Positions 1 through 7,806 of a stretch of DNA of 64,000 nucleotides are shown here, piece after piece. A program made the translations under genes and the position numbers. The stretch comes from Nocardioides sp. Arc9.136 (GTDB lineage Bacteria > Actinomycetota > Actinomycetes > Propionibacteriales > Nocardioidaceae), in contig NZ_CP113431.1 of the NCBI RefSeq assembly GCF_030506255.1, forward strand, positions 1,426,001-1,490,000. Direction: 5' to 3'. The stretch's first letter is position 1. Every line of letters begins with the position of its first letter. Under the pieces are notes generated by a model. It was not told the DNA's origin. It did not search any database and was given only the letters and a program-made list of their open reading frames with translations.

Positions 1-533
<533 letters not shown>

Positions 534-638
534 CCGTCGGTCCCGGGTGTCCTGAGCCCGGGCCGGCGGCGCGACCTGTGTCCCCCCGCCCCATCCGGCC
601 GACCCGGCCCCGCCGGCCCGAGCTCACCGAGGACTACC

Positions 639-1733
639 GTGACCCCCATGCAGATCCGCACGACCCGCAACGAGAACCCCGTCGCCGAGGACCGCCTCGC
701 CCAGGTCCTGGCCGACCCCGGCTTCGGCAACCACTTCACCGACCACATGTTCCGCGTGGAGTGGACGCCGGACGCCGGCTGGCACGACGCGCGGATCGAG
801 CCGTACGGCCCGCTCAGCCTCGACCCCGCCACGGCGGTCCTGCACTACGCGCAGGAGACCTTCGAGGGCATGAAGGCCTACCGGCACGCGGACGGCTCGG
901 TGTGGTCGTTCCGCCCGGAGGAGAACGCCAAGCGGATGGTCCGGTCCAGCCACCGGCTCGCGCTGCCGGTGCTCGAGGTCGAGGACTTCATCGAGGCCGT
1001 CGACGAGCTGGTCCGCGTCGACGAGCGCTGGGTGCCGACGACCACCGAGCCGGGGACGGGGGAGAAGAGCCTCTACCTGCGCCCGTTCATGTTCGCCTCG
1101 GAGAAGTTCCTCGGCGTGCGCCCCTCCCAGCACGTCACGTTCATGGTGATCGCGAGCCCGGCGGGCTCCTACTTCAAGGGCGGGGTCAAGCCGGTCACGC
1201 TCTGGCTGACCGAGGAGTACACCCGCGCCGGCCGCGGCGGGATGGGCGCGGCCAAGACCGGCGGCAACTACGCCAGCTCCCTGGTCGCGCAGCAGGAGGC
1301 CACGAGCCACGGCTGCGACCAGGTCGTCTTCCTCGACAGCCAGGAGGGGCGGTACGTCGAGGAGCTCGGCGGGATGAACATGTACTTCGTCTACGACGAC
1401 GGCCGCATCGTCACCCCCGAGACCGGGACGATCCTCGAGGGCATCACCCGGGCCAGCATCATCGAGCTGGCCGGCAAGCTCGGGCACCAGGTCGAGGAGC
1501 GCCGGTTCTCGATCGACGAGTGGCGCGAGGGCGTGACCAGCGGGGCGATCCGCGAGATCTTCGCCTGCGGCACGGCCGCGGTCGTCACCCCCGTGGGCGG
1601 GCTGAAGTGGGACGGCGGGGAGGTCCCGGCCCCGGCGGAGACCTCGCTGACCATGCGGATCCGCCAGGCCCTCGTGGACGTCCAGTTCGGTCGCGCCGAG
1701 GACACCTTCGGCTGGATGCACCGGATCCTCTGA
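639..1733 (+). CDS. ilvE: branched-chain amino acid aminotransferase
   Basis: IlvE is a PLP enzyme that performs the last transamination in leucine, isoleucine and valine synthesis, using glutamate as amino donor. The product has 364 residues, normal for the class IV aminotransferases of actinobacteria. The PLP lysine is in MGAAKTGGNYASSL near residue 205. The motifs FEGMKAY near residue 70 and FACGTAAVVTPVG near residue 310 are typical. I chose the GTG at 639; an ATG three codons further (648) is an equally possible start. It follows leuB, which fits a shared branched-chain amino acid role. No attenuator or leader peptide is evident directly upstream. Confidence 0.95.
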   Translation: MTPMQIRTTRNENPVAEDRLAQVLADPGFGNHFTDHMFRVEWTPDAGWHDARIEPYGPLSLDPATAVLHYAQETFEGMKAYRHADGSVWSFRPEENAKRMVRSSHRLALPVLEVEDFIEAVDELVRVDERWVPTTTEPGTGEKSLYLRPFMFASEKFLGVRPSQHVTFMVIASPAGSYFKGGVKPVTLWLTEEYTRAGRGGMGAAKTGGNYASSLVAQQEATSHGCDQVVFLDSQEGRYVEELGGMNMYFVYDDGRIVTPETGTILEGITRASIIELAGKLGHQVEERRFSIDEWREGVTSGAIREIFACGTAAVVTPVGGLKWDGGEVPAPAETSLTMRIRQALVDVQFGRAEDTFGWMHRIL

Positions 1734-1790
1734 GATTCCCGGTGACGCACCGGTGAGGATTCCCGGAGGCGGCTGCCGCCGCCGGTCGGG

Positions 1791-1809
1791 AGAGGTTACC
1801 CTTACCTAA
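1791..1809 (+). promoter_or_regulatory. iron box (IdeR/DmdR-type operator) before the iron-uptake operon
   Basis: The 19-bp site AGAGGTTACCCTTACCTAA matches 14 of 19 positions of the palindromic IdeR/DtxR consensus TTAGGTTAGGCTAACCTAA. It lies 44 bases before the permease start. Two better copies occur in this window at other iron genes (4965 and 28292), which strengthens the call. Expected action is repression by Fe(II)-loaded IdeR. No binding data are available here. Confidence 0.75.
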
Positions 1810-1853
1810 GTACGTCGCGCACCGGGCGCGACCCGGGTGAGGGAGGCAGCGCG

Positions 1854-2942
1854 ATGAGCGCCGTGCTCGGCCCCCCGACGTCCGCACCGCACCCGCCCGG
1901 GCCCGCGCGCCCGGGCGGTGCCGACGGGTCGGGCCGCACGCGCTCGGCCCTCCGGGGCCTGGTCGCCGTCGCCGTGCTCGCGGTCGCGCTGCTGCTCGTG
2001 TCCCTCGCGAGCCTGATGTGGGGCGCCCGCGACATCGCCGCCGGCGCGGTCTGGGACGCACTGGTCTCCCCGGTCCCCGGCGACAACGACCACCTCGTCG
2101 TCCGGGACCTGCGGGTGCCCCGCACGCTGATCGGCCTGGTCGGGGGCGCCGCCCTAGGCGCGGCCGGCGCGCTGATGCAGGGCGTGACCCGCAACCCGAT
2201 CGCCGACCCCGGCCTCCTCGGCATCAACGCGGGGGCCTCGCTTGCGGTGATCGTGGCGATCGCCGGGCTCGGTGTGTCCACGACCGCCGGCTACCTGTGG
2301 TTCGCCTTCGCCGGCGCCGCGATCGCCGCGCTGGTGGTGTACGGCGCGGCCTCGCTCGGGTGGGAGGGCGTCACGCCGGTGAAGCTCGCCCTGGTCGGTG
2401 CCGCGCTCACCGCGACCTGCACGTCGGTCATCACCGTCGTGCTGCTCACCGACACCCGGACCCTGGGGGAGTACCGCTTCTGGCAGGTGGGGTCGCTGGC
2501 CAACCGCCCGCTCGACGTGCTGACCACCGTGGCGCCGTTCGTCGCGGTCGGGCTGGCGCTCGCCCTCGCCTCGGGCCGCGTGCTCAACGCGCTGGCCCTC
2601 GGCGACGACGTCGCCCGCGGGCTGGGCCAGGACATCACCCGCGGGCGCCTCCTGGTGGTGGCCGCCGTCGTGCTGCTGTGCGGCTCCGCGGTCTCGCTGG
2701 TCGGGCCGATCGCGTTCGTCGGCCTGGTCGTCCCGCACATCGCCCGCGCGGTCGTCGGGCCGGACTACCGCTGGATCGTCGGGCTCTCCGCCTTGGTCGG
2801 GCCGGTGCTGCTGCTGGTCGCCGACATCGCCGGTCGCCTCGTCGCCCGCCCCTCCGAGCTCGAGGCGGGCCTCGTCGTCGCCGTCGTCGGGGCGCCGGTG
2901 CTCATCACCCTGGTGCGCCGGTCGCGGGCGGTGGCGGCGTGA
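1854..2942 (+). CDS. FecCD-family iron-siderophore ABC transporter permease 1
   Basis: This is an integral membrane permease of the BtuC/FecCD family, expected to import ferric siderophores across the cytoplasmic membrane. The 362-residue product has a short variable N-terminal tail, then about ten hydrophobic segments. The family hallmark GAALGAAGALMQGVTRNPIADPGLLG is near residue 100, and the ATPase-contacting region with SLVGPIAFVGLVVPHIAR is near residue 285. The ATG follows a GGGAGG ribosome site. Its stop overlaps the start of the second permease (GTGA at 2939), so the two are translationally coupled. The substrate is inferred from the iron box upstream and the binding protein downstream; cobalamin or haem cannot be excluded by sequence alone. 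Confidence 0.92.
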   Translation: MSAVLGPPTSAPHPPGPARPGGADGSGRTRSALRGLVAVAVLAVALLLVSLASLMWGARDIAAGAVWDALVSPVPGDNDHLVVRDLRVPRTLIGLVGGAALGAAGALMQGVTRNPIADPGLLGINAGASLAVIVAIAGLGVSTTAGYLWFAFAGAAIAALVVYGAASLGWEGVTPVKLALVGAALTATCTSVITVVLLTDTRTLGEYRFWQVGSLANRPLDVLTTVAPFVAVGLALALASGRVLNALALGDDVARGLGQDITRGRLLVVAAVVLLCGSAVSLVGPIAFVGLVVPHIARAVVGPDYRWIVGLSALVGPVLLLVADIAGRLVARPSELEAGLVVAVVGAPVLITLVRRSRAVAA

Positions 2943-4024
2943 GCGCGCCGGCCGTGCTGGAGCACGGCTCCGACCCGGTGGTGGACCGGCGCGAGGTCGC
3001 GGGCCGCGGCCTGCGCACGGACCGCCGGCGCCGCCTCCGGCGCCGCCTGCTGGTCACGCTCGCCCTCACGGTCCTCGCCGCGGTCCTCTCGGTGACCGCG
3101 CTGATGCTGGGCGACTACCGTCTCTCGGCAGCCGAGGTGGTCCGCACCCTGGCGGGCTCCGACGAGGGCGCGGCCCGCTTCATCGTGATGGACCTGCGGC
3201 TCCCGCGGCTCGTGCTCGGGATCCTGGTCGGCGTGGCGTTCGGCCTCGCCGGCGCGCTCTTCCAGTCGGTCCTGCGCAACCCGCTGGCCAGCCCCGACGT
3301 CATCGGCATCTCCCAGGGCGCCAGCGCCGGGGCTGTCACCGCCCTGCTGGTCGTCGGGAGCGCGAGCGGCGTCGTCGTGCCCCTCTCCGCGCTGGCGGGC
3401 GGAGCGCTCGTCGGCCTCCTGCTGTACGCCGTCGCGTGGCGTGGCGGGATGACCGGACACCGCTTCGTGCTGGCCGGCATCGGCGTCGCGTACGTCTGCA
3501 CGAGCCTCATCGGCTACCTGCTGACGCGCAGCGACGTCAAGGAGGCCCAGGTCGCGCTGCTGTGGATGACCGGCAGCCTGGGCCAGGCGGACTGGCCGCT
3601 GGTGCGGACGCTCGCGGTCGCCGTCGTCGTGCTGGTCCCGCTGGTGGCCTGCGTCGCGCGGGGCCTCTCGCTGCTGCTCCTCGGCGACGAGCAGGCCGGC
3701 AGCCTGGGCCTGCGGCCGGAGGTGACCCGGGCCTGCGTGGTCGGCCTCGGCGTGGCGCTGGCCTGCGTGGCGACCGCCGCCGCCGGGCCGGTCGCCTTCG
3801 TGGCGTTCATCGCGGCCCCGGTGGCCCGGCGGCTGCTGGGCGACGGCACGCTCGCGCTCCTCCAGTCGGCGCTCGTCGGCGTGGTGCTGGTGGTCGGGGC
3901 CGACGTGGTGGCCCAGCACCTGCTGCCCGCCGACCTCTCCGTCCCGGTCGGTGTCGTGACCGGCGCGGTGGGCGGCCCGTACCTCATCTGGCTGATGGCC
4001 AGCGGACGCACCCGGAGGGCCTGA
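2939..4024 (+). CDS. FecCD-family iron-siderophore ABC transporter permease 2
   Basis: This is the second membrane subunit, forming a heterodimer with the preceding permease. The 361-residue product has the family motif LAGALFQSVLRNPLASPDVIGISQGAS split around residues 100-125 and the C-terminal AGPVAFVAFIAAPVARRL region. The GTG start at 2939 overlaps the previous stop by four bases. The reading frame stays open far upstream (from 2018), but that extension runs antisense-like through permease 1 and is not coding. The stop (TGA, 4022-4024) shares a base with an ATG at 4024. The gene sits second in a four-gene uptake unit, so it is expected to be iron-repressed with it. Confidence 0.92.
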   Translation: MSAPAVLEHGSDPVVDRREVAGRGLRTDRRRRLRRRLLVTLALTVLAAVLSVTALMLGDYRLSAAEVVRTLAGSDEGAARFIVMDLRLPRLVLGILVGVAFGLAGALFQSVLRNPLASPDVIGISQGASAGAVTALLVVGSASGVVVPLSALAGGALVGLLLYAVAWRGGMTGHRFVLAGIGVAYVCTSLIGYLLTRSDVKEAQVALLWMTGSLGQADWPLVRTLAVAVVVLVPLVACVARGLSLLLLGDEQAGSLGLRPEVTRACVVGLGVALACVATAAAGPVAFVAFIAAPVARRLLGDGTLALLQSALVGVVLVVGADVVAQHLLPADLSVPVGVVTGAVGGPYLIWLMASGRTRRA

Positions 4025-4047
4025 TGGCCCGGATCGAAGGAGACGGC

Positions 4048-4956
4048 GTGAGCCTCGTCGCGGAACGCCCGGCAGCGGGCGGCCCCCAGCACCTCCCGGA
4101 CGACGCCCTGGAGCACCACGACCCGGTCAGCCTGGTCGCGCGCGGTCTCCACCTCGCCTACGACCAGCGCACGGTCGTGCAGGGCGTCGACCTCGAGATC
4201 CCGGCCGGCAAGGTCACGGTCATCGTCGGTGCCAACGGCTGCGGGAAGTCGACGCTGCTGCGCGGCCTCGGTCGCATCCTCAAGCCGACCGGTGGCTCGG
4301 TGCACCTGGGCGGCCAGGACATCCAGCGGATGCGTCCCCGCGACGTCGCGGCGGTGCTCGGGCTGCTCCCGCAGCAGCCGGTCGCGCCGGAGGGGATCAC
4401 CGTCGCCGACCTCGTCGGCCGGGGCCGGCATCCGCACCAGGGCGCGTTCCGGCGCTGGAACGCCGGTGACGCCGACGCCGTCGCGACGGCGCTGGCGCTC
4501 ACCGACACCCACGAGCTGGCCGGTCGCCGGGTCGAGGAGCTCTCGGGCGGCCAGCGCCAGCGCGTCTGGGTCGCCCTGATGCTGGCCCAGGACCCGAGCA
4601 TCATGCTGCTCGACGAGCCCACGACGTACCTCGACATCGCCCACCAGGTCGACGTCCTCGACCTGCTCGCCGAGCTCAACGAGGAGCGGGGGACCACGGT
4701 GGTGATGGTGCTGCACGAGCTCAACCTCGCCGCCCGGTACGCCGACCACCTCGTCGTGATGTGCGAGGGCCGGCTGCTCCGGGAGGGTGCGCCCGCCGAC
4801 GTGCTCGACGCCGACTGCGTGCAGGAGGCGTTCGGGCTGACCGCCCGGGTCGTCCCGGACCCCGTCACCGGGTCGCCGCTCGTGGTGCCGGTGGGCCGCC
4901 GCGGCTCCGGGGCGGGGCGTGCGGCTGTGCCGGACGCCACCACCCCGGGCCGGTGA
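4048..4956 (+). CDS. iron-siderophore ABC transporter ATP-binding protein
   Basis: This is the ATPase that powers the FecCD permease pair. Walker A is GANGCGKST, the Q-loop follows at LLPQQPV, the ABC signature is LSGGQRQR, Walker B is IMLLDEPTTYLD, and the switch histidine is in VLHELN. I chose the GTG at 4048 because AAGGAG lies five bases before it. An ATG at 4024, overlapping the previous stop, would add eight residues and is also possible. The product is about 302 residues with a non-conserved N-terminal leader of some 30 residues and an alanine/arginine-rich tail after the ATPase domain. The gene ends just before an iron box that serves the binding-protein gene. Confidence 0.93.
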   Translation: MSLVAERPAAGGPQHLPDDALEHHDPVSLVARGLHLAYDQRTVVQGVDLEIPAGKVTVIVGANGCGKSTLLRGLGRILKPTGGSVHLGGQDIQRMRPRDVAAVLGLLPQQPVAPEGITVADLVGRGRHPHQGAFRRWNAGDADAVATALALTDTHELAGRRVEELSGGQRQRVWVALMLAQDPSIMLLDEPTTYLDIAHQVDVLDLLAELNEERGTTVVMVLHELNLAARYADHLVVMCEGRLLREGAPADVLDADCVQEAFGLTARVVPDPVTGSPLVVPVGRRGSGAGRAAVPDATTPGR

Positions 4957-4964
4957 ACCTGCTG

Positions 4965-4983
4965 TAAGGTGAGCCTCACCTAA
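4965..4983 (+). promoter_or_regulatory. iron box before the siderophore-binding lipoprotein gene
   Basis: TAAGGTGAGCCTCACCTAA matches 15 of 19 positions of the IdeR/DtxR consensus and is itself almost perfectly palindromic. It lies 45 bases before the lipoprotein start and just after the ATPase stop, so the binding protein probably has its own iron-repressed promoter as well as read-through from the permease operon. Confidence 0.82.
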
Positions 4984-5028
4984 CCACCTGGACCGGGCTC
5001 GGCCGGTCCCGCACCTCGAGGAGTGGAC

Positions 5029-6087
5029 GTGACGTCCCTTCGTCCCCTGAACCGGCGCCGCCGGCTGTCCCGCCTGGCGTTGCCCGTCGGCGCCCTCCTG
5101 CTCGCCCTGCCGCTCGCCGCGTGCGGCTCGGAGTCGGACTCCGAGGAGACGGCCGGTGACGCCCCCGCCGAGGAGACCTTCGAGCCGGTGACCATCGACC
5201 ACGCCTTCGGCTCCACCGAGATCGACGAGGAGCCCGAGCGCGTCGCCACCTGGGGCTGGGGCAGCGGCGACGCCGCGCTGGCCCTCGGTGTCGTGCCGGT
5301 CGCCATGCCGGAGTACTCCTACGGGGCCGACGAGGCCGGCCGGATGCCGTGGCAGACCGAGGCGCTCGAGGAGCTCGGCGGCGAGGAGCCGGCGCTGCTC
5401 AGCGAGACCGCCGAGCCGCCGTTCGAGGAGATCGCCGAGGCCGCGCCCGACCTGATCCTCGCCAACTACTCCGGCATCACCGAGGCCGACTACGAGAAGC
5501 TCTCGAAGATCGCCCCGACCGTGGCCTACCCCGACCAGCCGTGGGCCACCCCGTGGCGCGAGGTGATCACCACCGTCGGTGAGGCGCTCGGCAAGGCCGA
5601 CGAGGCCGAGCAGGTGCTCGCCGACATCGACGCCGAGGTCGCCGCCGCCGCCGAGGAGCACCCCGAGTTCGAGGGCAAGACCATCGCCGCGGTCGCCGTC
5701 GACCCGTCGGCCTTCTACGTCTACCGCGGTGCGGACCCGCGCGTGGAGTTCCTCGAGGACCTCGGCTTCACCCTCGCCCCGAGCGTCGACGAGCTCGACA
5801 CCGAGGAGACGACCTTCTACTACACGGTCTCCACCGAAGAGGTCGACAAGCTCGGCTCCGACGTCCTGGTCTCGTACTCGCCGACCGAGGAGGCCGCCGC
5901 GGAGGTCGACAAGAGCGCGGCCGCCAAGGCCATGCAGCAGTTCCAGGACGGCACCGTGGCCCGGGTCGTGGGCGAGTCCCTCGTCTCCTCGGTCTCCCCG
6001 CCGACCGCGCTGTCGCTGACCTGGGGGCTCGACGACTTCGTCGAGGCCCTCGTGCCGGCCGTCGAGAAGGCCGACGCCGCGGGCTGA
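5029..6087 (+). CDS. iron-siderophore ABC transporter substrate-binding lipoprotein
   Basis: This is the extracellular lipid-anchored receptor that delivers a ferric siderophore to the FecCD permease. Residues 1-30 form a lipoprotein signal (arginine-rich start, LALPVGALLLALPLAAC) with lipobox LAAC. The mature part starts with an acidic serine/glutamate linker and continues as a FepB/FecB-type (TroA fold) domain, with the typical PERVATWGWG segment near residue 65. The GTG at 5029 is preferred because GAGGAG lies five bases upstream; a GTG at 5023 is possible. A strong hairpin follows the stop. The des siderophore operon at 23122-28273 is the obvious source of its ligand, but that pairing is inference. 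Confidence 0.92.
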   Translation: MTSLRPLNRRRRLSRLALPVGALLLALPLAACGSESDSEETAGDAPAEETFEPVTIDHAFGSTEIDEEPERVATWGWGSGDAALALGVVPVAMPEYSYGADEAGRMPWQTEALEELGGEEPALLSETAEPPFEEIAEAAPDLILANYSGITEADYEKLSKIAPTVAYPDQPWATPWREVITTVGEALGKADEAEQVLADIDAEVAAAAEEHPEFEGKTIAAVAVDPSAFYVYRGADPRVEFLEDLGFTLAPSVDELDTEETTFYYTVSTEEVDKLGSDVLVSYSPTEEAAAEVDKSAAAKAMQQFQDGTVARVVGESLVSSVSPPTALSLTWGLDDFVEALVPAVEKADAAG

Positions 6088-6122
6088 GCCCCACCGTGCA
6101 GCACCCCGCTCGACCAGCCACA

Positions 6123-6159
6123 CCGCGACCGCGTCCGGGACTCCCGGGCGCGGTCGCGG
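6123..6159 (+). terminator. hairpin after the iron-uptake operon
   Basis: An 11-bp perfect stem (CCGCGACCGCG, 6123-6133, with CGCGGTCGCGG, 6149-6159) encloses a 15-nt loop that can itself fold. There is no long T-run after it, as is common in high-GC actinobacteria. It separates the uptake genes from the kinase promoter. Confidence 0.6.
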
Positions 6160-6181
6160 CGTTCCGCGCGTCCGCGCCGGA

Positions 6182-6187
6182 TAGATT
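6182..6187 (+). promoter_or_regulatory. -10 box of a leaderless promoter for the kinase gene
   Basis: TAGATT lies exactly six bases before the GTG start at 6194, and there is no Shine-Dalgarno sequence. This is the layout of a leaderless transcript that starts at or next to the start codon. Confidence 0.55.
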
Positions 6188-6193
6188 GCGCGG

Positions 6194-7795
6194 GTGACGA
6201 CGCAGCAGGCGGTGGTGGGGGACTACACCCTGCTCACCAAGATCGGCGAGGGCGGCATGGGCGTCGTCCACCTGGCCCGGAGCCCCGAGGGGGACCGGGT
6301 CGCGCTCAAGGTGCTGCGGCCGCACATCGTCGGCGACGACGAGGCGCGGCAGCGGCTCGCCCGCGAGGTCAGCTCGCTGTCCCGCGTCCGCTCCCGCTGG
6401 GTCGCCGAGATCGTCGACGCCGACCCGTGGGCGGTCGTGCCGTTCGTCGCGACGCGCTACGTCCCCGGTCTCTCCCTGCACGACCACGTCGTGGAGGAGG
6501 GGCCGATCACCGGCGCCGACCTCACCTGGTTCGCCGCCTCGCTCGCCGAGGGGCTCGCCTCGGTCCACGCCGCCGGGGTGCTGCACCGCGACGTGAAGCC
6601 CTCGAACGTCCTGATGGAGGGCCGCACGCCGATCCTCATCGACTTCGGCCTGGCCCGCGTCGCCGACGACCCGAAGCTGACCCACACCGGCTGGCTGCTC
6701 GGCACGCCCGGCTACCTCGCGCCGGAGATCCTGTACGGCGACGACGCGACGACCGCCTCCGACGTCCACTCCTGGGCGGCGACCGTCGCCTACGCCGGCA
6801 CCGGCCGCCCGCCCTTCGGCCGCGGCCCGTCGATGGCGGTCATGGACCGCGTGCGGCGCGGGGAGCACGACGTCTCCGGACTGCCCGGCGACCTCGCCGC
6901 CGTCGTCGAGGCCGCCCTCGACCCCGAGCCGGAGCGGCGGCCCACCCTCGACCAGCTGCTCGCCTGGCTGCGGCCGCAGGTCGGGCGCGGGCGACGCGTC
7001 CCCCCGCCCGTCCTCGAGCCCGAGCCCGAGCCGGTGCTCGAGCCGGCGATCGAGACCCTGCCGGTGATGCTGGACCGGCCCGACGCCGACGGCACCCACA
7101 CCCGCCCGTTCGAGACCCTGGTGGACCACGACGCCCGCGAGGCGGGCCAGGAGCCGACGGTCCACGACTGGGACGTCGCGGAGTACGTCGTCCCGCGGAC
7201 CTCGGTCGGCGAGCGGTTCCGCCGCGGGACGCTCCTGCTCGGCGGCGCCCTGGCCACCGGCGCCGGCTTCGCGGCGTACCCCTGGGTCGCGACGGCGCTC
7301 ACCCTCGTCCTGGTCTGGCTGCTGCGCAGCGGCTCCCTGGCCGCGAGCAAGGCCGGCGACCGCCGGCGCCTGCGCGGCCGCAAGTGGTACGACGGCGTGC
7401 TGCTGCTCCTGGGGGCGCCGTGGGACCTGGTGCGCTCGATCCCCGGCACCGTCGTGCTCCTGCTGTGGAGCCTCGGGCTCGCCCTTGCCGGCGGCCTGCT
7501 CTGCTACGCCGTGGCGGCGTCGGTGCCGGTGACCCTGTTCGTCTGCGGGACGCTGCTGGCCGGTGCGCTCTGGCTCGGCCCCGGTGGCTCCCGCATCCGC
7601 TCGCCGCTGTCGCGCGTCGTCGACCCCACAGCGCGCGGCGTGCGCGGCTGGCTCGCCGGGCTGGTCGCGGTGGCCGTGCTCGGTTGCGGCCTGGGTGCGC
7701 TCGTCGAGGCCTCCGGCACCTCCTGGGCGCCGGACGACGGCCGCCCGTTCGCCGACCTCTCGGTGCCGGACGGTGGGCTGCTCGGCGGGTCCTGA
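6194..7795 (+). CDS. membrane-anchored Ser/Thr protein kinase
   Basis: This is a Hanks-type eukaryotic-like kinase. The N-terminal 260 residues hold the glycine loop GEGGMGVVHLA (residues 16-26), the ATP lysine in VALKVLR, the catalytic HRDVKPSNVL, the metal-binding DFGLA, and an APE-type PGYLAPE. After a proline- and glutamate-rich linker (about residues 270-340) come several hydrophobic segments (about 350-380, 420-455, 490-510), ending in a short polar tail. There are no PASTA repeats, so this is not PknB. It could signal from the membrane to unknown targets. The GTG start is supported by the -10 box six bases upstream. The gene converges with the GH92 gene, whose stop is 11 bases away. 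Confidence 0.9.
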   Translation: MTTQQAVVGDYTLLTKIGEGGMGVVHLARSPEGDRVALKVLRPHIVGDDEARQRLAREVSSLSRVRSRWVAEIVDADPWAVVPFVATRYVPGLSLHDHVVEEGPITGADLTWFAASLAEGLASVHAAGVLHRDVKPSNVLMEGRTPILIDFGLARVADDPKLTHTGWLLGTPGYLAPEILYGDDATTASDVHSWAATVAYAGTGRPPFGRGPSMAVMDRVRRGEHDVSGLPGDLAAVVEAALDPEPERRPTLDQLLAWLRPQVGRGRRVPPPVLEPEPEPVLEPAIETLPVMLDRPDADGTHTRPFETLVDHDAREAGQEPTVHDWDVAEYVVPRTSVGERFRRGTLLLGGALATGAGFAAYPWVATALTLVLVWLLRSGSLAASKAGDRRRLRGRKWYDGVLLLLGAPWDLVRSIPGTVVLLLWSLGLALAGGLLCYAVAASVPVTLFVCGTLLAGALWLGPGGSRIRSPLSRVVDPTARGVRGWLAGLVAVAVLGCGLGALVEASGTSWAPDDGRPFADLSVPDGGLLGGS

Positions 7796-7806
7796 CCCAT
7801 CCGCCG

